A DNA stretch of 64,000 nucleotides from Misgurnus anguillicaudatus (taxonomy: Eukaryota; Chordata; Actinopteri; Cypriniformes; Cobitidae), in NCBI RefSeq assembly GCF_027580225.2, contig NC_073361.2, positions 31,277,001 through 31,341,000 of the forward strand. Direction: 5' to 3'. Of the stretch, positions 14,433-27,429 are shown in pieces; the stretch's first letter is position 1; each line of letters begins with the position of its first letter. The notes under the pieces were generated by a model. That model saw only the letters and a list, made by a program, of their open reading frames with translations. It searched no databases and had not been told where the DNA came from. The position numbers and the translations under genes were made by a program.

Positions 14433-14978
14433 ACAGGTCTCAATACATTCCATTCCTGTCTTAATGGGGGCTTACAGAGGCCTTTGAGTGTCCGTGTGAA
14501 TAAATAGAAGCCGACAGCCCAGAATACGTCTGTTTCCTGGACGCGATTATGCCAAGAGCACACACACACAATCACTTACAATCACTCAGTGATTTACACA
14601 CAGACGCACACTGAGACATACCCCCTGACCTGTACTGTACCTGCATAAAATCTCATCTGATTATTTATATGAATGATCATGCACCCTATTAAGTTTTGTC
14701 TGGAACACAAACACACGGCGTGAATCCATCTGATACAAATGAATCACTTGTTTATAATGTCATCACTTGAATGAGTCAACATTATTCCTTACCGAACCCA
14801 ATGCTTTCAGACTGAACATTTACATGACAATGTGCAGCAATAGAAACATTCACAAGCATTTCATCAGAGTAAATAAAGTTTTCAGTAAAAACATTCAAAT
14901 GTTATACATTAAAAGATTTTTACACTACATGGTTTAAACAGATGAAAGCATCTGCGAAACATTTAAATGTTAATGTAA

Positions 14979-15634
14979 AGGGGGTCGCACACCGAATGCG
15001 CAGCTCAGCGTCGCGCCGTTCCAAAAAAAAAAATCAAACACATTGTTTTCTATGAGTATACGCATACTGGCGCCGACAGGTGGCGCCTGTCCACGGCGCC
15101 CAGCTTTGACTCAGGAAGACGCTCAAATCCCTATCGCACCACAGAGCGCCACTCACATAGTTAAACATTAAATAACATCATAGTCGTCCCAAATCATTAA
15201 AGGAACAATATGTAGGATTGTGGCCAAAACTGATATTGCAATCACAAACTTGTGGCTAAAACTGGTACTGCAATCACACAACTGGTGGCAAATACACAAC
15301 ATAAAAACATAAACATCAGTTGAGGGCTGCAACTCCACTTTTTAAATGACAATATCCTGGCCAGACAACTATTGTAGGTGATATAAGTATGTGAGATGAA
15401 AATGATTTCTTAATGTCTAGTGACATATCAGGCCATTTTATGATTAATTGATATAAATTTATTACATACTGTTCCTTTAACGTTTAACATTGGCTGCTAA
15501 CATATATTTTGCATTTTGAAGTAGATGCTATCTGACTAAGCTCGCGCTATTTAATGTGCACTTCAGGTGTACGATACCTCCGAGTTGTCCTAGACACGTC
15601 GCGACGCTGAGCTGTGCGTTCGTGTGCGGCCCCT
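14979..15634. mobile_element. MITE with GC-rich ends (AGGGG..CGCACACC family), interrupted
   Basis: The ends AGGGGGTCGCACACC and GTGTGCGGCCCCT are inverted. The interior matches the reverse complement of 58981-59344, with a 276-bp insertion. Its internal landmarks (TGGCGCCTGTCC, TTCAGGTGTACGATACCTCCGA) have counterparts in the other copy. Confidence 0.75.
15201..15476. mobile_element. TTAA-flanked MITE nested in another MITE
   Basis: The ends AGGAACAATATGTAGG and TACATACTGTTCCT lie between TTAA copies (15197-15200, 15477-15480). The related element at 58981-59344 has one TTAA at the matching place, so the empty site is visible in the same window. Confidence 0.8.
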
Positions 15635-15950
15635 TTAACTCTATCATTTAGGGCTTTTTAAAAAGGTATTAAGAAATAAACATTTCTAAGTTTAGATGCA
15701 CCAGTGATGCATGCAGTACATGCATTGTAATATAACACACATAACCCGTGCACTATTCATCATGACAATCCAGCATGATAAAACTCAATTTGAGAAACAT
15801 GCTACAAGTGTTCACGTTTATATTTATTGCTCGTAGGCAAGCGATCTGTCTATGCACACACACACAGACACGCGAGCAATGTGTGTACAGACGTGTGCAT
15901 GTACGGCTCTCCTGGACGATATTACCAATCTCATTTACTGAATAACTGCT

Positions 15951-15964
15951 GTTGTCATGACAAC
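15951..15964. promoter_or_regulatory. Perfect palindromic RFX X-box in a long intron
   Basis: GTTGTCATGACAAC is a perfect palindrome and fits the X-box consensus (GTNRYC-AT-GRYAAC). It lies in the 22.7 kb intron of the - strand gene. Confidence 0.5.
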
Positions 15965-18069
15965 GAGGAAAAGATGGAAGATTAAAAAACCTTAGATGAG
16001 ATGCGTATGTTTGTGTGGATCTGAAAACTGTTTTGTTTTGCTTTGAGTTTCAGTGTTTTTCAATCTAGTAAATCATACTAATCTGATTATTTATATGACT
16101 GACTATTGTAAATTTTATATTTGAGACTTGATTCCTTCAATAAATGCACTGAGATAGAAACCTGACAGATGATGCCATAAACGATAACTTCATAAGTCTG
16201 ATGAGAGGAACGATAACTGAAGGTCTTACAATTGAAAATAAGATTTGCCCTGTTAATGTCCGTCTTTCGAACACAAAAGCTCAGATAGTCTTTGTTATCT
16301 CGCTGCGCTTGGAGAGCGTCTCTATTTCTGACAGTGTCAAAGTTCCTTCACACACGCTGGTGAACGTGACGGGAATCACAAAAGCTCTCTGAGGAACATC
16401 TAGTCAAACACAGGGAGGTTGACTAAACAAACAATACTGATCAGTTTTTTCTCAACTTGATTTTCTAATCATTCCTGTACTGAAAATCTGGATGTTAATA
16501 AAGATGCAGGACTATAAATTCTGCATAGATATCAAAGATGCTACATCAATTTGCCAACTTTTTTTTAACAAAAAAGATCACTTTAAACTAAAAACTTAAT
16601 CTCAATGTTACAAAACATGCTGGTCTATGAGATTTGTGTTTATGTGCATGTGTGTGTGATGGAGTAGATAGATTCAGAGACAGACACATATTTATAAACA
16701 CACACACACACATATCTTGTAGTAGGTCTCTGTGTAAGCAGAAGGAGTGTTTGTAAGCAGAAGAAGGGCATCATTCTTTCAGTATACGGCTGGCATTCAT
16801 CCAGTCCACACACGCACTTCACGCTGAACAACCAATAAGTGTCAGTTTATTAAAAACAAAATGGAGGCTGTGACAGAATGCTGCAGACCATGAAGCCAAA
16901 AGTAAAAAACATGCAGTAAACAGGGTGTAATAAATCCACCCACTTCAAGCCACAATCTGTCCAGCTTATAGGACCGATGACACTGAAAGTGACCATAATC
17001 GTTCATTCTCAATAACAGACGGCAATCTGACGTGGCATTCGCATCAGAGACCGCCGGTGGCGTGATGTGTGCTCAAGTTGGATTTATGCAACAAGTGACG
17101 CTACTGTGAGCAATACCACTGTTTTATAAGATATCCTTTTGCCCAAATACAGGCATATCATTTTATAAAATATGCGTGCAAGGACACCAGAAAAAGAAGT
17201 GATGTAATTATTCATACATGTGGTGCTCGTATGAAGCTAACTCCACCCACAGCGATTATGTCAGTGATAAATAATCAGAAGGCAAATTGTTTCGCCTATT
17301 TTAACAACTTAGAGCTAGATTTACTGAACAGGGCAAAATAGCATGCAAGCACAATTTATAAAGAGTAATTTACTGACAAGGTGCAAGTTAACAAAAAACC
17401 TGCAAGAAAAATTCCATCCAGGGAAATCTACCAAAGAGCAGCTCAAATGTAATACATTCTTTTATGGGCATTTAGCCTGGTTAAAACCAGACCATTCACG
17501 ATGAAGAAGATGATATATGCAGAGTATGACAGCGATAACATCTTTTTTAGATATGAAGACTTCGAGTGCTGTTCTTTGCTCGGGTTTTTAAAAAAAGGAA
17601 ACGTTTAAATTGCTTTAAACAGACACGATAGCCGATTCGAACGAGTGATGTTCCACGACGACATTCTTCTTTGTAATGTACAAAATCTGCTTCACCGTCA
17701 CTGCGCTGTCGTCATTGTGTAAAGCCTGCACCAAAGTTTCTGACTGGTGCCGCGATTTCGATGGTTTAGAAATGGGCTTAAATGGCCAGACTTACTGAAA
17801 GAGCAAATCTAAATTTGCCAGAAGTTGTATGGTGCAATTGAATAATGGTGCAAATATTAGTAAATTGACAAGCGCAAACCTTAGTAAATCAAGTTGCGTC
17901 ATTCATTTAAATACTCTTTCAACTGCATATGCAATAAGATCAATCGCAAGAACAACTCACGTCCTTTCAGCGCTAACGATTTTTTGCATGGCTTTAGTAA
18001 ATCCTGACAGTAGGGTTTTTTTTATGGCATTTGTAATTGTAAAAATATGTCCTGTACAAGTTGCATGAG

Positions 18070-18555
18070 GCATTACCATAGACTGTATAAAAAGATGGAC
18101 GACGCGACGTCGCCTCCCTCCATTGTAATGAATTGAAGCCAAAAATGTCTGGCCATGGTCGCCACCATGTTACGTAAAAACGTCAGTTTGGCATGCGCAG
18201 AAGGAATCGTCCATGGAGCCAGAGGCGGAGCCGCGGTATCAAACTTCCGCCCAAACGCGCGACCAATTCAACCACGCCAATCATAACAACACGCCCCGTT
18301 TCTACAGCATCAAATTACTAGCTAAAATGAAACTTACCACAATAATGAACACTTGAACATATATCAGCATGATAACAAGTACTTGAAAGGACCAAAACCA
18401 TCTTTCGGAAACTTTTATTGGAAGTTAAATTTTTTTTTTTTTTTTTGAGCAGAGTCCCATTTGTTTGAATGGAGAGGGCGGACTTTATGACTTGTACTGC
18501 AGCCAGCCACCAGGGGGCGATCAAAAAGCCAGCGGCTTCACTTTTCAAGACTTAT
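18070..18555. mobile_element. Dispersed repeat (CCATAGACTGTATAAAAAGA)
   Basis: Begins CCATAGACTGTATAAAAAGA and ends near GCCAGCCACCAGGGGGCGAT. It includes a T18 run and GC-rich blocks. I recognise both ends from teleost repeats, class uncertain. Confidence 0.5.
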
Positions 18556-20233
18556 GATGCACTGGGCATTACGGTCAACTACTACAGTAAAGGAAAAGTT
18601 TGATGAGAATTTTACTTTGCTATGTAGTTAAAGTGAGTTCAACTGTCAATATCTTTATAACTAGCCCAATAAAACACGTAGGCACACATCTAAAAAACTC
18701 GAAAAAACTAAATTCAACATATTATTATTATTTTAAGGTTTGACCTGTGAATAGTTGACATAACCTAAAAACTAGTTATAGTTGTTTAACTTAATTTTTT
18801 TAATTTAAGAAGCATAAAACCTATGTTGATTTGTGATAAGATTTGTAAACAAAAATGCAGTTTTTTTTACAGTGCAGGAACACAAGGCGGCACACAAAGT
18901 ATGCACAGTGCACACATGCAATGCATTTCACCAAACATTCATGTCTGTCTTTGCATACTTGTGTTTCTTGCCAAAGTTGCATTTAACCCAGAAACCACAA
19001 GTATTTAATAGCAATAAACCCAGACAAAACTCTGCAAGTGCTTGGGTATTCTTCATTTACGCAGCGATCAATCTAATTAACATCGATGGATAGGAGAGCT
19101 TACTGTTACTGCACTGAATGAATTCTGTCGTATGTCGATACTCCACTGCAAGAAAAGAGAAGCTTACAGGTATACGGTATAAGAGCAAACCAAATTAAAG
19201 CTCTGAGATCAAATTTGAAAACCCACTACCCAGCTAAAGTCATTTTTGTGATTTACTGTTTGCTACATAAAATCATTCAATAACATTCTGAAAAATATAA
19301 CCTTGATATCTTTAATACTGACTGAGTAAGGTCATATCAAAGAGTGAAATAAATGTGCATTAAAGAGGCAGATATATAATGGCTCGTATTTCATAGCACA
19401 GACAAATAAAACATGATTCATGAACACAGATATGCAGTTTTAATAGACGTGTCATTTCATTTTCTGTCTACCTTTCAAAACATCAATTTTCTCACTCGCT
19501 CATCTAAAACACAACAGAATTACTCATGGACAACTGAATTGAATCAGTATCCATCAAGTCAACGTCTCGACCTAATATAAAACTCAGCCAAGGACATTTT
19601 TTGTGTTTCACAATAGAAAGAAAATCTTTGGTTTAAAACAACATGGCTGATGACTGAATTTCAATTTTGGAGAACTATTCTTCTCTCTCTCTCTCTCTCT
19701 CTCTCATTATGCCAACCACACCCCCCTCCCCTAATAAACATCACACAACGTCTATGTTTCTCAGAAACGCTCTGCATGGGCTTTCATCTCCTCTATTTGT
19801 TCAAATGTGTTATTCACATGTTGGGTCTGCTTGATGTTCACTCCCATCTAAAACGAAACATGCTTGAGGATTTCGGCTGTCAGTCTTAAATCATTAATTC
19901 ACAATCACATTCAGCCAAACATAAATGAGGACTAACTCTTTCAAACGCAAAACACTATTATTCATTATGCACACATTGGTTATCAGAGATTAACCTGAAA
20001 CATAACTAAACTCAGCAACCAGACTGATGTAGTTTTCCGTCACATGGGATAAAAACACGAGATGGAGCGAGGACTCATGAGAAAGAGCGAGCGAGGAGCA
20101 GGCGAGTGTGGGGATGAGTTTGAGAGAGAACGTCCCACATTTAAATACATAATGACCCTTAATGGCCGCCATTTCCCCACGTAACCAACAGCAACCGCTG
20201 CTGTGAATAAAAAATGTCCAGCCTTTCACCTCT

Positions 20234-20374
<141 letters not shown>

Positions 20375-21059
20375 CAAAGACAAACATTTACATAAAAATG
20401 TGTGCAAAAGAGATGACAAATGCCAAATCACTAACCTTCTCCTTCATTTATATACATAACCTTACTTTTCCATCCTGCTCCATTTCTGTAAACATGCAAT
20501 TTTAGTAACTCATAAAAAGTAACAATTCATTCATCACGACTTCGCAGTATTAAAAGATATGAACTGACAAAGAGAACAGCACTGCCATCTAGAGGTCCAT
20601 CCGCTGAATCACACGTGTTAACTTTAACAACAGATGCTCTCCATTTCTGAATTAAGAGCTCAGTTTCAGGGTGTCAAATACTGCAAAGACACACTAGATT
20701 GAGTTTACTAGATTGAGTTTACTATACAAGCAATTCCAGCGTTATGGATTTGACATTTGCAGTAATAACTTGTAATATAATTTCTCAGAGAATGCATTTA
20801 TTATTTATTATCTGTTTATTATTGAATTCCTGATGAAGAAACATGAGAAAAATATCAGTCTAAACTCATGAACTCAAAACATGCATGCATGCATTATGTA
20901 CTAAAAAGGACAAGTTTTGAATGGTGGGGTGAAAGGTGATGTACACCTTCAAATGAATATAACTCTGGCATTTGTTTGGTTTAGAAGCCTAATCTTGGTC
21001 TTGTTTTGAAGACGACACTTAAATGTTTTTAAGGAAGTGTCTAGAAGTGAAAATATTAA

Positions 21060-21275
21060 AGAGCACCTATTGTCCGATTTACGTTTTAAAATTTCCTTTA
21101 GTGTGTAAGTGTGTATTAGTACATGTTACCGATATGCAAAGGGCACAAAACCCAAAGTAAACGATGACGCAAGTTATCATCTCCAACGTAAATCTCTTTT
21201 CTTGGACTACAACAAACACACGGATTGTAGTCAACAGTTTACTTCCTGGGATTGGTGATGTACACAAGACCGACT
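21060..21275. mobile_element. Truncated copy of the 32717-33206 element
   Basis: Starts AGAGCACCTATTG after TTAA (21056-21059) and matches the full copy through ACACACGGATTGTA and AACAGTTTACTTCCTGGG, then diverges. Confidence 0.7.
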
Positions 21276-22043
21276 AATAACTAAAATAAAAAAAAAGTTT
21301 TATGATTTACTTATGTTTGCACGTGTGATATGACTGGTATTTGCGCCATTATTTAACACAGAAAAAAGCTTTTGCGCTTGAAATGGCTTATAGGAAAGGC
21401 ATCAGAGAGCATTTGGTACAAGGCAGAGGATTTTTTAACAAAAAGCGGTTTATTTGGCATGCCAGAGGAACATATTATTCAAAAATATTGTTGGACAAGC
21501 CATGTCATTTTTATTTGTTAAAATAAGAGTCACTAGAAGTCGTCACACAATAGCAGGTGTTTCAAAACTTCTTGTAAACATTAATTTTTGTCCTCCGTAG
21601 TGTACTATGGCTTTATTAGCTGGGATGGCTGTGGTGCTGAACTCATAATTTACGCTGCGTTTACTAGATTGCATTGGTCATTATGGAAATCACCTGTGTT
21701 ATTTCATTTGCACCTGTTTAGTAAATAACCCGCAGATTACCACTCCCATCGGCGCTATTTTTGAAATTGCGTCATTGCGCTAATTTGCCTCGTTTAGTAA
21801 ATCTGGCCTGTTGTGGTTTTACCAACAACGGCCACTAGGTGTCAACGGTTGGCTGCATACAAATTAATAAATTACTGTTAAAAGGTTTTGAAATATAAAA
21901 ACTACATTCTTAGATCTTTTTATCGATATATAGTTGGTTGTGATAGATAAAAATTTACATGCAAAATATTATAGTTAACTCAGGTGTTCTGCACACAAGA
22001 CAGCGCCAGTTAAGGGATTAAAAGGCACAAACCAGAAGCAAGC

Positions 22044-22223
22044 CTGCAGGGCCTGAAAGAGATCAAGCCTCAGCCAAGTAAGAAAAGTAACGCAAAAGTA
22101 ACTTAAAAGTAACGTAAGTATTACTTTCCATTGAAAGTAACTAAGTAACACAATTAGTTACTTTTTGGGGAGTAAGTTAATATTGTAATGCATTACTTTC
22201 AAAAGTAACTTTCCCCAACACTG
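22044..22223. mobile_element. Partial, opposite-orientation copy of the 48376-48857 repeat
   Basis: The stretch from CTGCAGGGCCTGAAAGAGAT to CTTTCCCCAACACTG is the reverse complement of the first 150-odd bases of the other copy. Confidence 0.65.
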
Positions 22224-23664
22224 TGTCCAACAACAGCCTTGTTTGTGTCGTATGGCTGTGCAATTAATCGGTTTTTATTTTCAATTTCAAATTTGGATTT
22301 AAACAATTACAAAAACAAGATAATCGAGGTAAAGATAAAGATAAATCGCATGCCGCTGGACAGATTTGTTTGTAAGGCACTTCTGAAGGCACCACTGCTT
22401 TGACATGTGTAACCCATTGCAATACTCGCTTGTTTTCAAAGCCACTGAGTAATCGTGTTAAATAATCATGATTATGATTTCTACCAAAATAACCGTGTTT
22501 ATGATTTTGCCCATAATCGAGCAGCCCTATTGTTTGGTTAGGGAGCTGTGTTTGTTGATTCTTTTTACTTTTTAGATCAGACAGATTTTTTTATCTTTAG
22601 TCTAATCTATAATACAAGTAGCATGCTTCCTTGCTTCCTGCTTGATATACAAATACACCAATATCCTACTTTGTGTACCAGCTAGCAATTAGTTAAGGCT
22701 AATTAGTTTTACTTTTCAGATTCAAATTAGACCAGCCTATCTTATGTAACTGACTAAGAATAAATGTATGACCATTCTTGAAAAAAAAACTTGTAAGACT
22801 AGTCTAAGCAATTTATGTAACCATATCCATATCGAAGATATTTCAATCTCACTGTAACAACAAAAAATAATCACTCACACAGCAGCCAAAACTCATGCAC
22901 AGCAAGAAGCTTTTACACCAAAATCTCTGACTGCAGGCAGACAGCCAAGATATTGTTTATGCGCACAAACACTGTAAACTGTGACAACTAAGCAATATGG
23001 AAATGAAGCATTTTGCAACACTGAAATAATTTCTGAAGGTGTCAGCATATATAGTGAGAATTATTAAACTATTTAATATCCTTGCTGCTTTTCACAAATA
23101 CACGACTGTATGTCACTAACAATAATCGACTTACCGTACCACAAAACTCCTACACTGAACATTCAGAGGGTTTAAGAGCTTGTAAATAGGATCACCCAAA
23201 CACCAACTAGCATGTAAGTGAGGTTAAAATGAATAAATGTGGTTTTCTACATCCCTACATTGAAATAACTGAAGAGAAGAATGTAAGACAATCAACTATG
23301 TACAAATAACCACTTCTTACCCCTAAACAGAGACGACTGAGGTCCAGAGAGGAACCCATCCTGATAGTATAACACTAGAGATCATATACACACTTTAAAG
23401 TTTGTCCCCTCGATCTGTTCACGCATGTCAGGATGCATTGAAACACCTGAGCCTCTATTACCAGACACAAGGAGGTAATGAGGTTTCAGTTTACCTGCTA
23501 TTATACACACCACATAAAATATTAACACACAACCCTCCTTATGTGTTTTTGTGTGTGTGCAGGTGTATTTGGTTGTGTGATCATTTTAAACCATACAACT
23601 TAAAACGTACAATTTTGATATTGTTTACCGTGACAGAATGAGATGACAGAACACATCTACTTAC

Positions 23665-23888
23665 GAACTTCCTCTTCAGTTTAACTTTTGGGTCCGCTAA
23701 GTTTCGCCCCTCAGGTTGGGTGGGCTCAGATTCAGAATCACCCAGATGGTCATCCGCAGACATGCTCTTTCTTAGATAGGCCGCCCGACGGCGAAAATGT
23801 GAAAACGGTGACTGAGATCGCGGGCGGAGATCAACGGCTCCCGTGGCGACGCCCCCCTCGTTTTCATCCTCTAGACTCCACATCTCAC
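23665..23888 (-). CDS. Unrecognised - strand gene, third shared coding exon
   Basis: The acceptor ATCATCAG|GTGAG and a perfect donor, TTC|GTAAGT, bound 224 nt. Joined to the previous exon it reads Gly-Glu-Met-Trp-Ser-Leu-Glu-Asp. An acidic stretch follows, then RSQSPFSHFRRRAAYLRKSM and an acidic SADDHLGDSESE patch, ending KVKLKRKF in phase 0. The RSQSP and RKSMS motifs look like phosphorylation sites. The text is too well formed for a chance frame, but I cannot name the protein. Confidence 0.78.
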
Positions 23889-24736
23889 CTGATGATGATG
23901 ACAGACAGGACAGATCATGATCAGTGAAACATCACACGCTACAAATGACTGAACCTCCCGAGGATGATTTTTCCCCTGACATCCTGTGCCACACGGGCAG
24001 ATATTATACAAGGCCCTGACGAGCACGTCTGAGCTTGACAGGCTCATAGAGTTATTCATATTTATTAGACTGGAGTCACTCAATTCTGGGTCAATGTTTC
24101 TACGAGACATTATGAACCTCATTTGGCATGATCTGCGCATAATAAGCACGTCAAAGTGGCTGAGAACGGCCAGGATCTGGAGTGTGCATGCTCCTCTGTT
24201 GGCAATGACAGTTGCTAAGCAACTAGAATGGGGAGGAAGCTAAGATTTTAGGTTTAACGTTCGAGAGCTCCTATGGAGCTTTACCCGAGAGCGGCTTAGC
24301 TGTAAGAATTCAGGAGAAAAGCGTGAGAAAGAAAGAGAGGATTTGGCGGAGCGATGCAGGCAGGAAGTAAATATGGACTGCATGCAACAATCGCACATGG
24401 TGCAGCGCTCGCTTATATTGTGAATGGAAGGTTTGTCATACCAACTGTGGTATGAAATTTCATCTCTTCACAACTATGCTGCCAATGTCATCAATTCTCT
24501 GTCTAACATTCGCCCGCTGTGGATTTAATTACAGTTATTATTTTTGGCCAGTAGGTGAATAGAAGGACGTCCTGTGAATTTAACCACTGATTCAATGTGA
24601 CAAGAACATGTCAGGGTGAACTGTTATCCCAGAGCAAAAGAAAGAAATAAGAAATTAAATTCTAGATGAAGCATGTTTTATACAGATTTTTTTAATGCAA
24701 AAATTGTATTAAAAGGTAGTCATACATATTTATCTA

Positions 24737-25134
24737 AAGCCCGGGATACACTGCACAATTTTTTTAGTCCATTACCTGATCACATGGACATGGATCATTT
24801 AAACTTTGGTACGGCAAGCATTTAGACTGTACGACAATGACACCTTTTGAATCGTAGGCTATGATAGCTCTGACACACGTTAGCGCAACGTCATCAGCAT
24901 GCGCTTCTGATAAACAAATACATCATTGACCATGCAGAATTTCTGACATTGTCGGAAAACTATCATAGGCTATCTTTGGTCGCAAGATCGGGAAAACGGT
25001 CGTGCTTTAACATCTCTCACTCTAAGAAACAGGATCATCGATTAAGAGCCACGATCACAGGAATCGCAACGATTGTTTCACGATGGCAATCTTGCGTCTG
25101 GGAAAGGCAAAATTTGTGCAGTGTATCTGGGCTT
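24737..25134. mobile_element. MITE with AAGCCCGGGATACACTGCAC ends
   Basis: AAGCCCGGGATACACTGCAC at the left mirrors GTGCAGTGTATCTGGGCTT at the right, with 1 mismatch in the paired bases. It is about 400 bp and non-coding. Confidence 0.7.
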
Positions 25135-25242
25135 AACCATGCTAAAAACCTCTCAATGCATTCAAACAGGCCTAAATTTCTTGATGCAACTATAATATTC
25201 ATGTTCTCATGAAGAATTTTAACACTTTTTCAGCGCACTTAA

Positions 25243-25659
25243 AGGGACAGTAAGTAGGGTTTTAAGTGTTTTATTCATCAAAATCAATGTTTTTATTCAT
25301 AAATATGTCCTCGTTGGTGTCAAATGACCTCAGCCGGTGATCTGACTTTCTTTGTAAGCTTAGAATTTCTTCTCTTTACTAACATTGAACGGGTAAGTCC
25401 AAGGAGGCTTCCATGTCGTTCCGCCGTATTGATAAACTATAATAGCAAAGAGAGACAAAAAGCACTAGCCTACCAACGCATTTCCACAATGTGTTCTCAT
25501 TCAGAACACGTGAACTAGCTGAATCGGACAAGGAGATCAGTGATTACATAACAGCTACCGTACCACAGTTGAAAAAAGCGAGGCGCTAGAGAGCACTATT
25601 CATTTGAATGCAAAATACAACTTCACCACTACATGGGGTAAATCCTACTTATTGTCCCT
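25243..25659. mobile_element. TTAA-flanked MITE
   Basis: The ends AGGGACAGTAAGTAGG and CCTACTTATTGTCCCT are inverted; TTAA lies at 25239-25242 and 25660-25663. It lies in the intron just downstream (in gene direction) of the 25776 exon. Confidence 0.75.
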
Positions 25660-25775
25660 TTAACACTTTATTGGGGTAAAATGCTTTGCCAAGCACAATA
25701 ATCAAAACTTAAGTTTAATACAATAAAGAAAATGTTTTGATTAAATGCTTAAATAAACATAAGCAAACACAATAC

Positions 25776-25954
25776 CTGCGGACGGCAACGTGCACGCTTC
25801 AGTAGGACCAGGGCTGGACAGAAATTGCGAGCGCTGTCGCTGTATGCAGACGTTCCCGGGCTGCTGACCACGGATGGAGGCGGGAGACTGAGGAATGCTG
25901 GGTAATGTTCTAGATTTGGCCAGAATAGGCCTCTGTAGCCGTCGCTCCAGCGAC
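25776..25954 (-). CDS. Unrecognised - strand gene, second shared coding exon
   Basis: The acceptor GTTATAG|GTCGCT and donor CCGCAG|GTATTG bound 179 nt with no stop in the linking frame. It begins SLERRLQRPILAKSRTLPSI and continues with several Pro/Ser/Gln-rich turns. KSRTLPS is a basophilic-kinase or 14-3-3-type site. It takes one base from the Arg codon at its start and leaves one base (G) that joins GT of the next exon as Gly. Family not recognised. Confidence 0.75.
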
Positions 25955-26442
25955 CTATAACACAATAAATTATCCTCAATTGATCAATAACACTGAGGGG
26001 TCAGTTAACATACAAGGCCTCTAGTATATCCAAATCAAACCCAAAATAGAAGCGTTTTAAGTTTCGGTGCACTTAACTTAGTGCTGTGCTTCTACTGTTG
26101 CACTTAATCTGTTGTTGTCTATTCTGCAGTTTCATACTTTAATACATAATCAAAACTTTACAGAAGTACACTGAAGATGTCTGTTAAACATGATGAACGA
26201 TCCTCGACTCATGAGGCTTTTTAAGGAGGTCAGTGTTTTCTCCAGGAGTACACTGAAACATACATTCAATAGACTTGCACTGAATGAGTGTTTTGAGCAA
26301 TGTGTGTGTGTGCGCATGTCCGTATCACGTGGACGCCAAGAGACACTCACTCCACAATTAAATTCACAGCCCTTTTAATAAGAGTGTTCTCTGTTTCCTC
26401 TCAACCACTGGATAAAAGCCAGGCATAAAAAAATTTTACTGG

Positions 26443-26562
26443 GTGCGTCACCGCTAGAACCATCAAAGTACCGCGAGAACGATGTAAGAAATCATTCAAA
26501 AGAGTCTGCTTTTGAATCACTCTCGCAGCACTTTGATGTCATCTGCCTGACGGTTGTTGCTT
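26443..26562. mobile_element. Second, diverged copy of the hairpin MITE
   Basis: It shares CAAAGTACCGCGAGA in the left arm and CACTTTGATGTCATCTGCCT in the right arm with the copy at 37732-37857. The stem is more decayed. Confidence 0.65.
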
Positions 26563-26652
26563 AAATAGTAGCCAATCATACTAAGGTCATATCAGTACTG
26601 GACCACATGTCTGTAGTGGCTGCAAAAAATCTATTCCTTACAGATCCTTTAA

Positions 26653-27110
26653 GGTGACATAGAATGATTGAACAGAGTATTTATCCTTGTCCTGTGATGT
26701 GACATGCAGACAAAAAAAAATTTGTTTGGGTCTGTAATGCCTTAGAAGCTTCCTAAAAACCTCTCTCAGATAGCTCTATTAGGGTGGGGGATTTTAAACA
26801 AGTGGTTTTGCACCTATTGGGCTCCCCCTACTGACTTAACTTTCAATCTCATTACTGATTGGCTGACTTTGCTGCCACTCAAAAAATGTAGCCAATAATT
26901 TTAAAGTGGAGGGGCAGTTAGATGCCTGTGATGTCATAATCATCAGTTTTTCAGATTGGGCCGTTTTCTGGCTGACATTTCTAAAAGAGGAATTTCTATG
27001 AGACTGAGATGTTTAGCATGTTTAGCACTTTTTGTATGTTTGTGAATGTGGATAGACTACCATTATTCAACAAAGACAGGGTAAAAATGTTTTTTCATTC
27101 TCTGTCCCTT
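26653..27110. mobile_element. TTAA-flanked MITE (GGTGACATAGAATG family)
   Basis: The left end GGTGACATAGAATGATTGAA pairs with the right end CATTCTCTGTCCCTT. TTAA is at 26649-26652 and 27111-27114, and the right one is shared with the next element. Confidence 0.65.
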
Positions 27111-27114
27111 TTAA

Positions 27115-27425
27115 CTCTTTCACCGCCATTGACGAGATATCTCGTCAATTAAGAGAAAACGCTTCCCCGCCAATGACAAGATTTTCCGTCTTTCCGCAAT
27201 ACCGCTATTATTCCGCAACTTTTTAAACCCGGAAGTATTGCCCTATGGCAAGCGGCTGCATGTCCGTGTCTGTTTTAAAGATCGCTCTGAATTGTATATT
27301 GGTATATTGTATGTTTATATATTTAAAGAAGAACATTTTCTGGAAGGCATTAAACTTTGGTGAAAATCATGAAAAACGCTGGCGCTGGCTGGCAACTTTT
27401 TAAAAAAACGCTGGCGGTGAAAGAG
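27115..27425. mobile_element. TTAA-flanked MITE (CTCTTTCACCGCC family)
   Basis: The ends CTCTTTCACCGCCA and TGGCGGTGAAAGAG are perfect inverted repeats between TTAA at 27111-27114 and 27426-27429. Fragments of the same family are at 57585-57645 and 61465-61592. Confidence 0.75.
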
Positions 27426-27429
27426 TTAA

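Larger units (their letters stand above)
7369..14978. other. Intron, no gene seen
   Basis: Contains the simple repeats and SINE listed, a CCGATA-type repeat end near 12060-12117, and otherwise nothing I can interpret. Confidence 0.4.
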
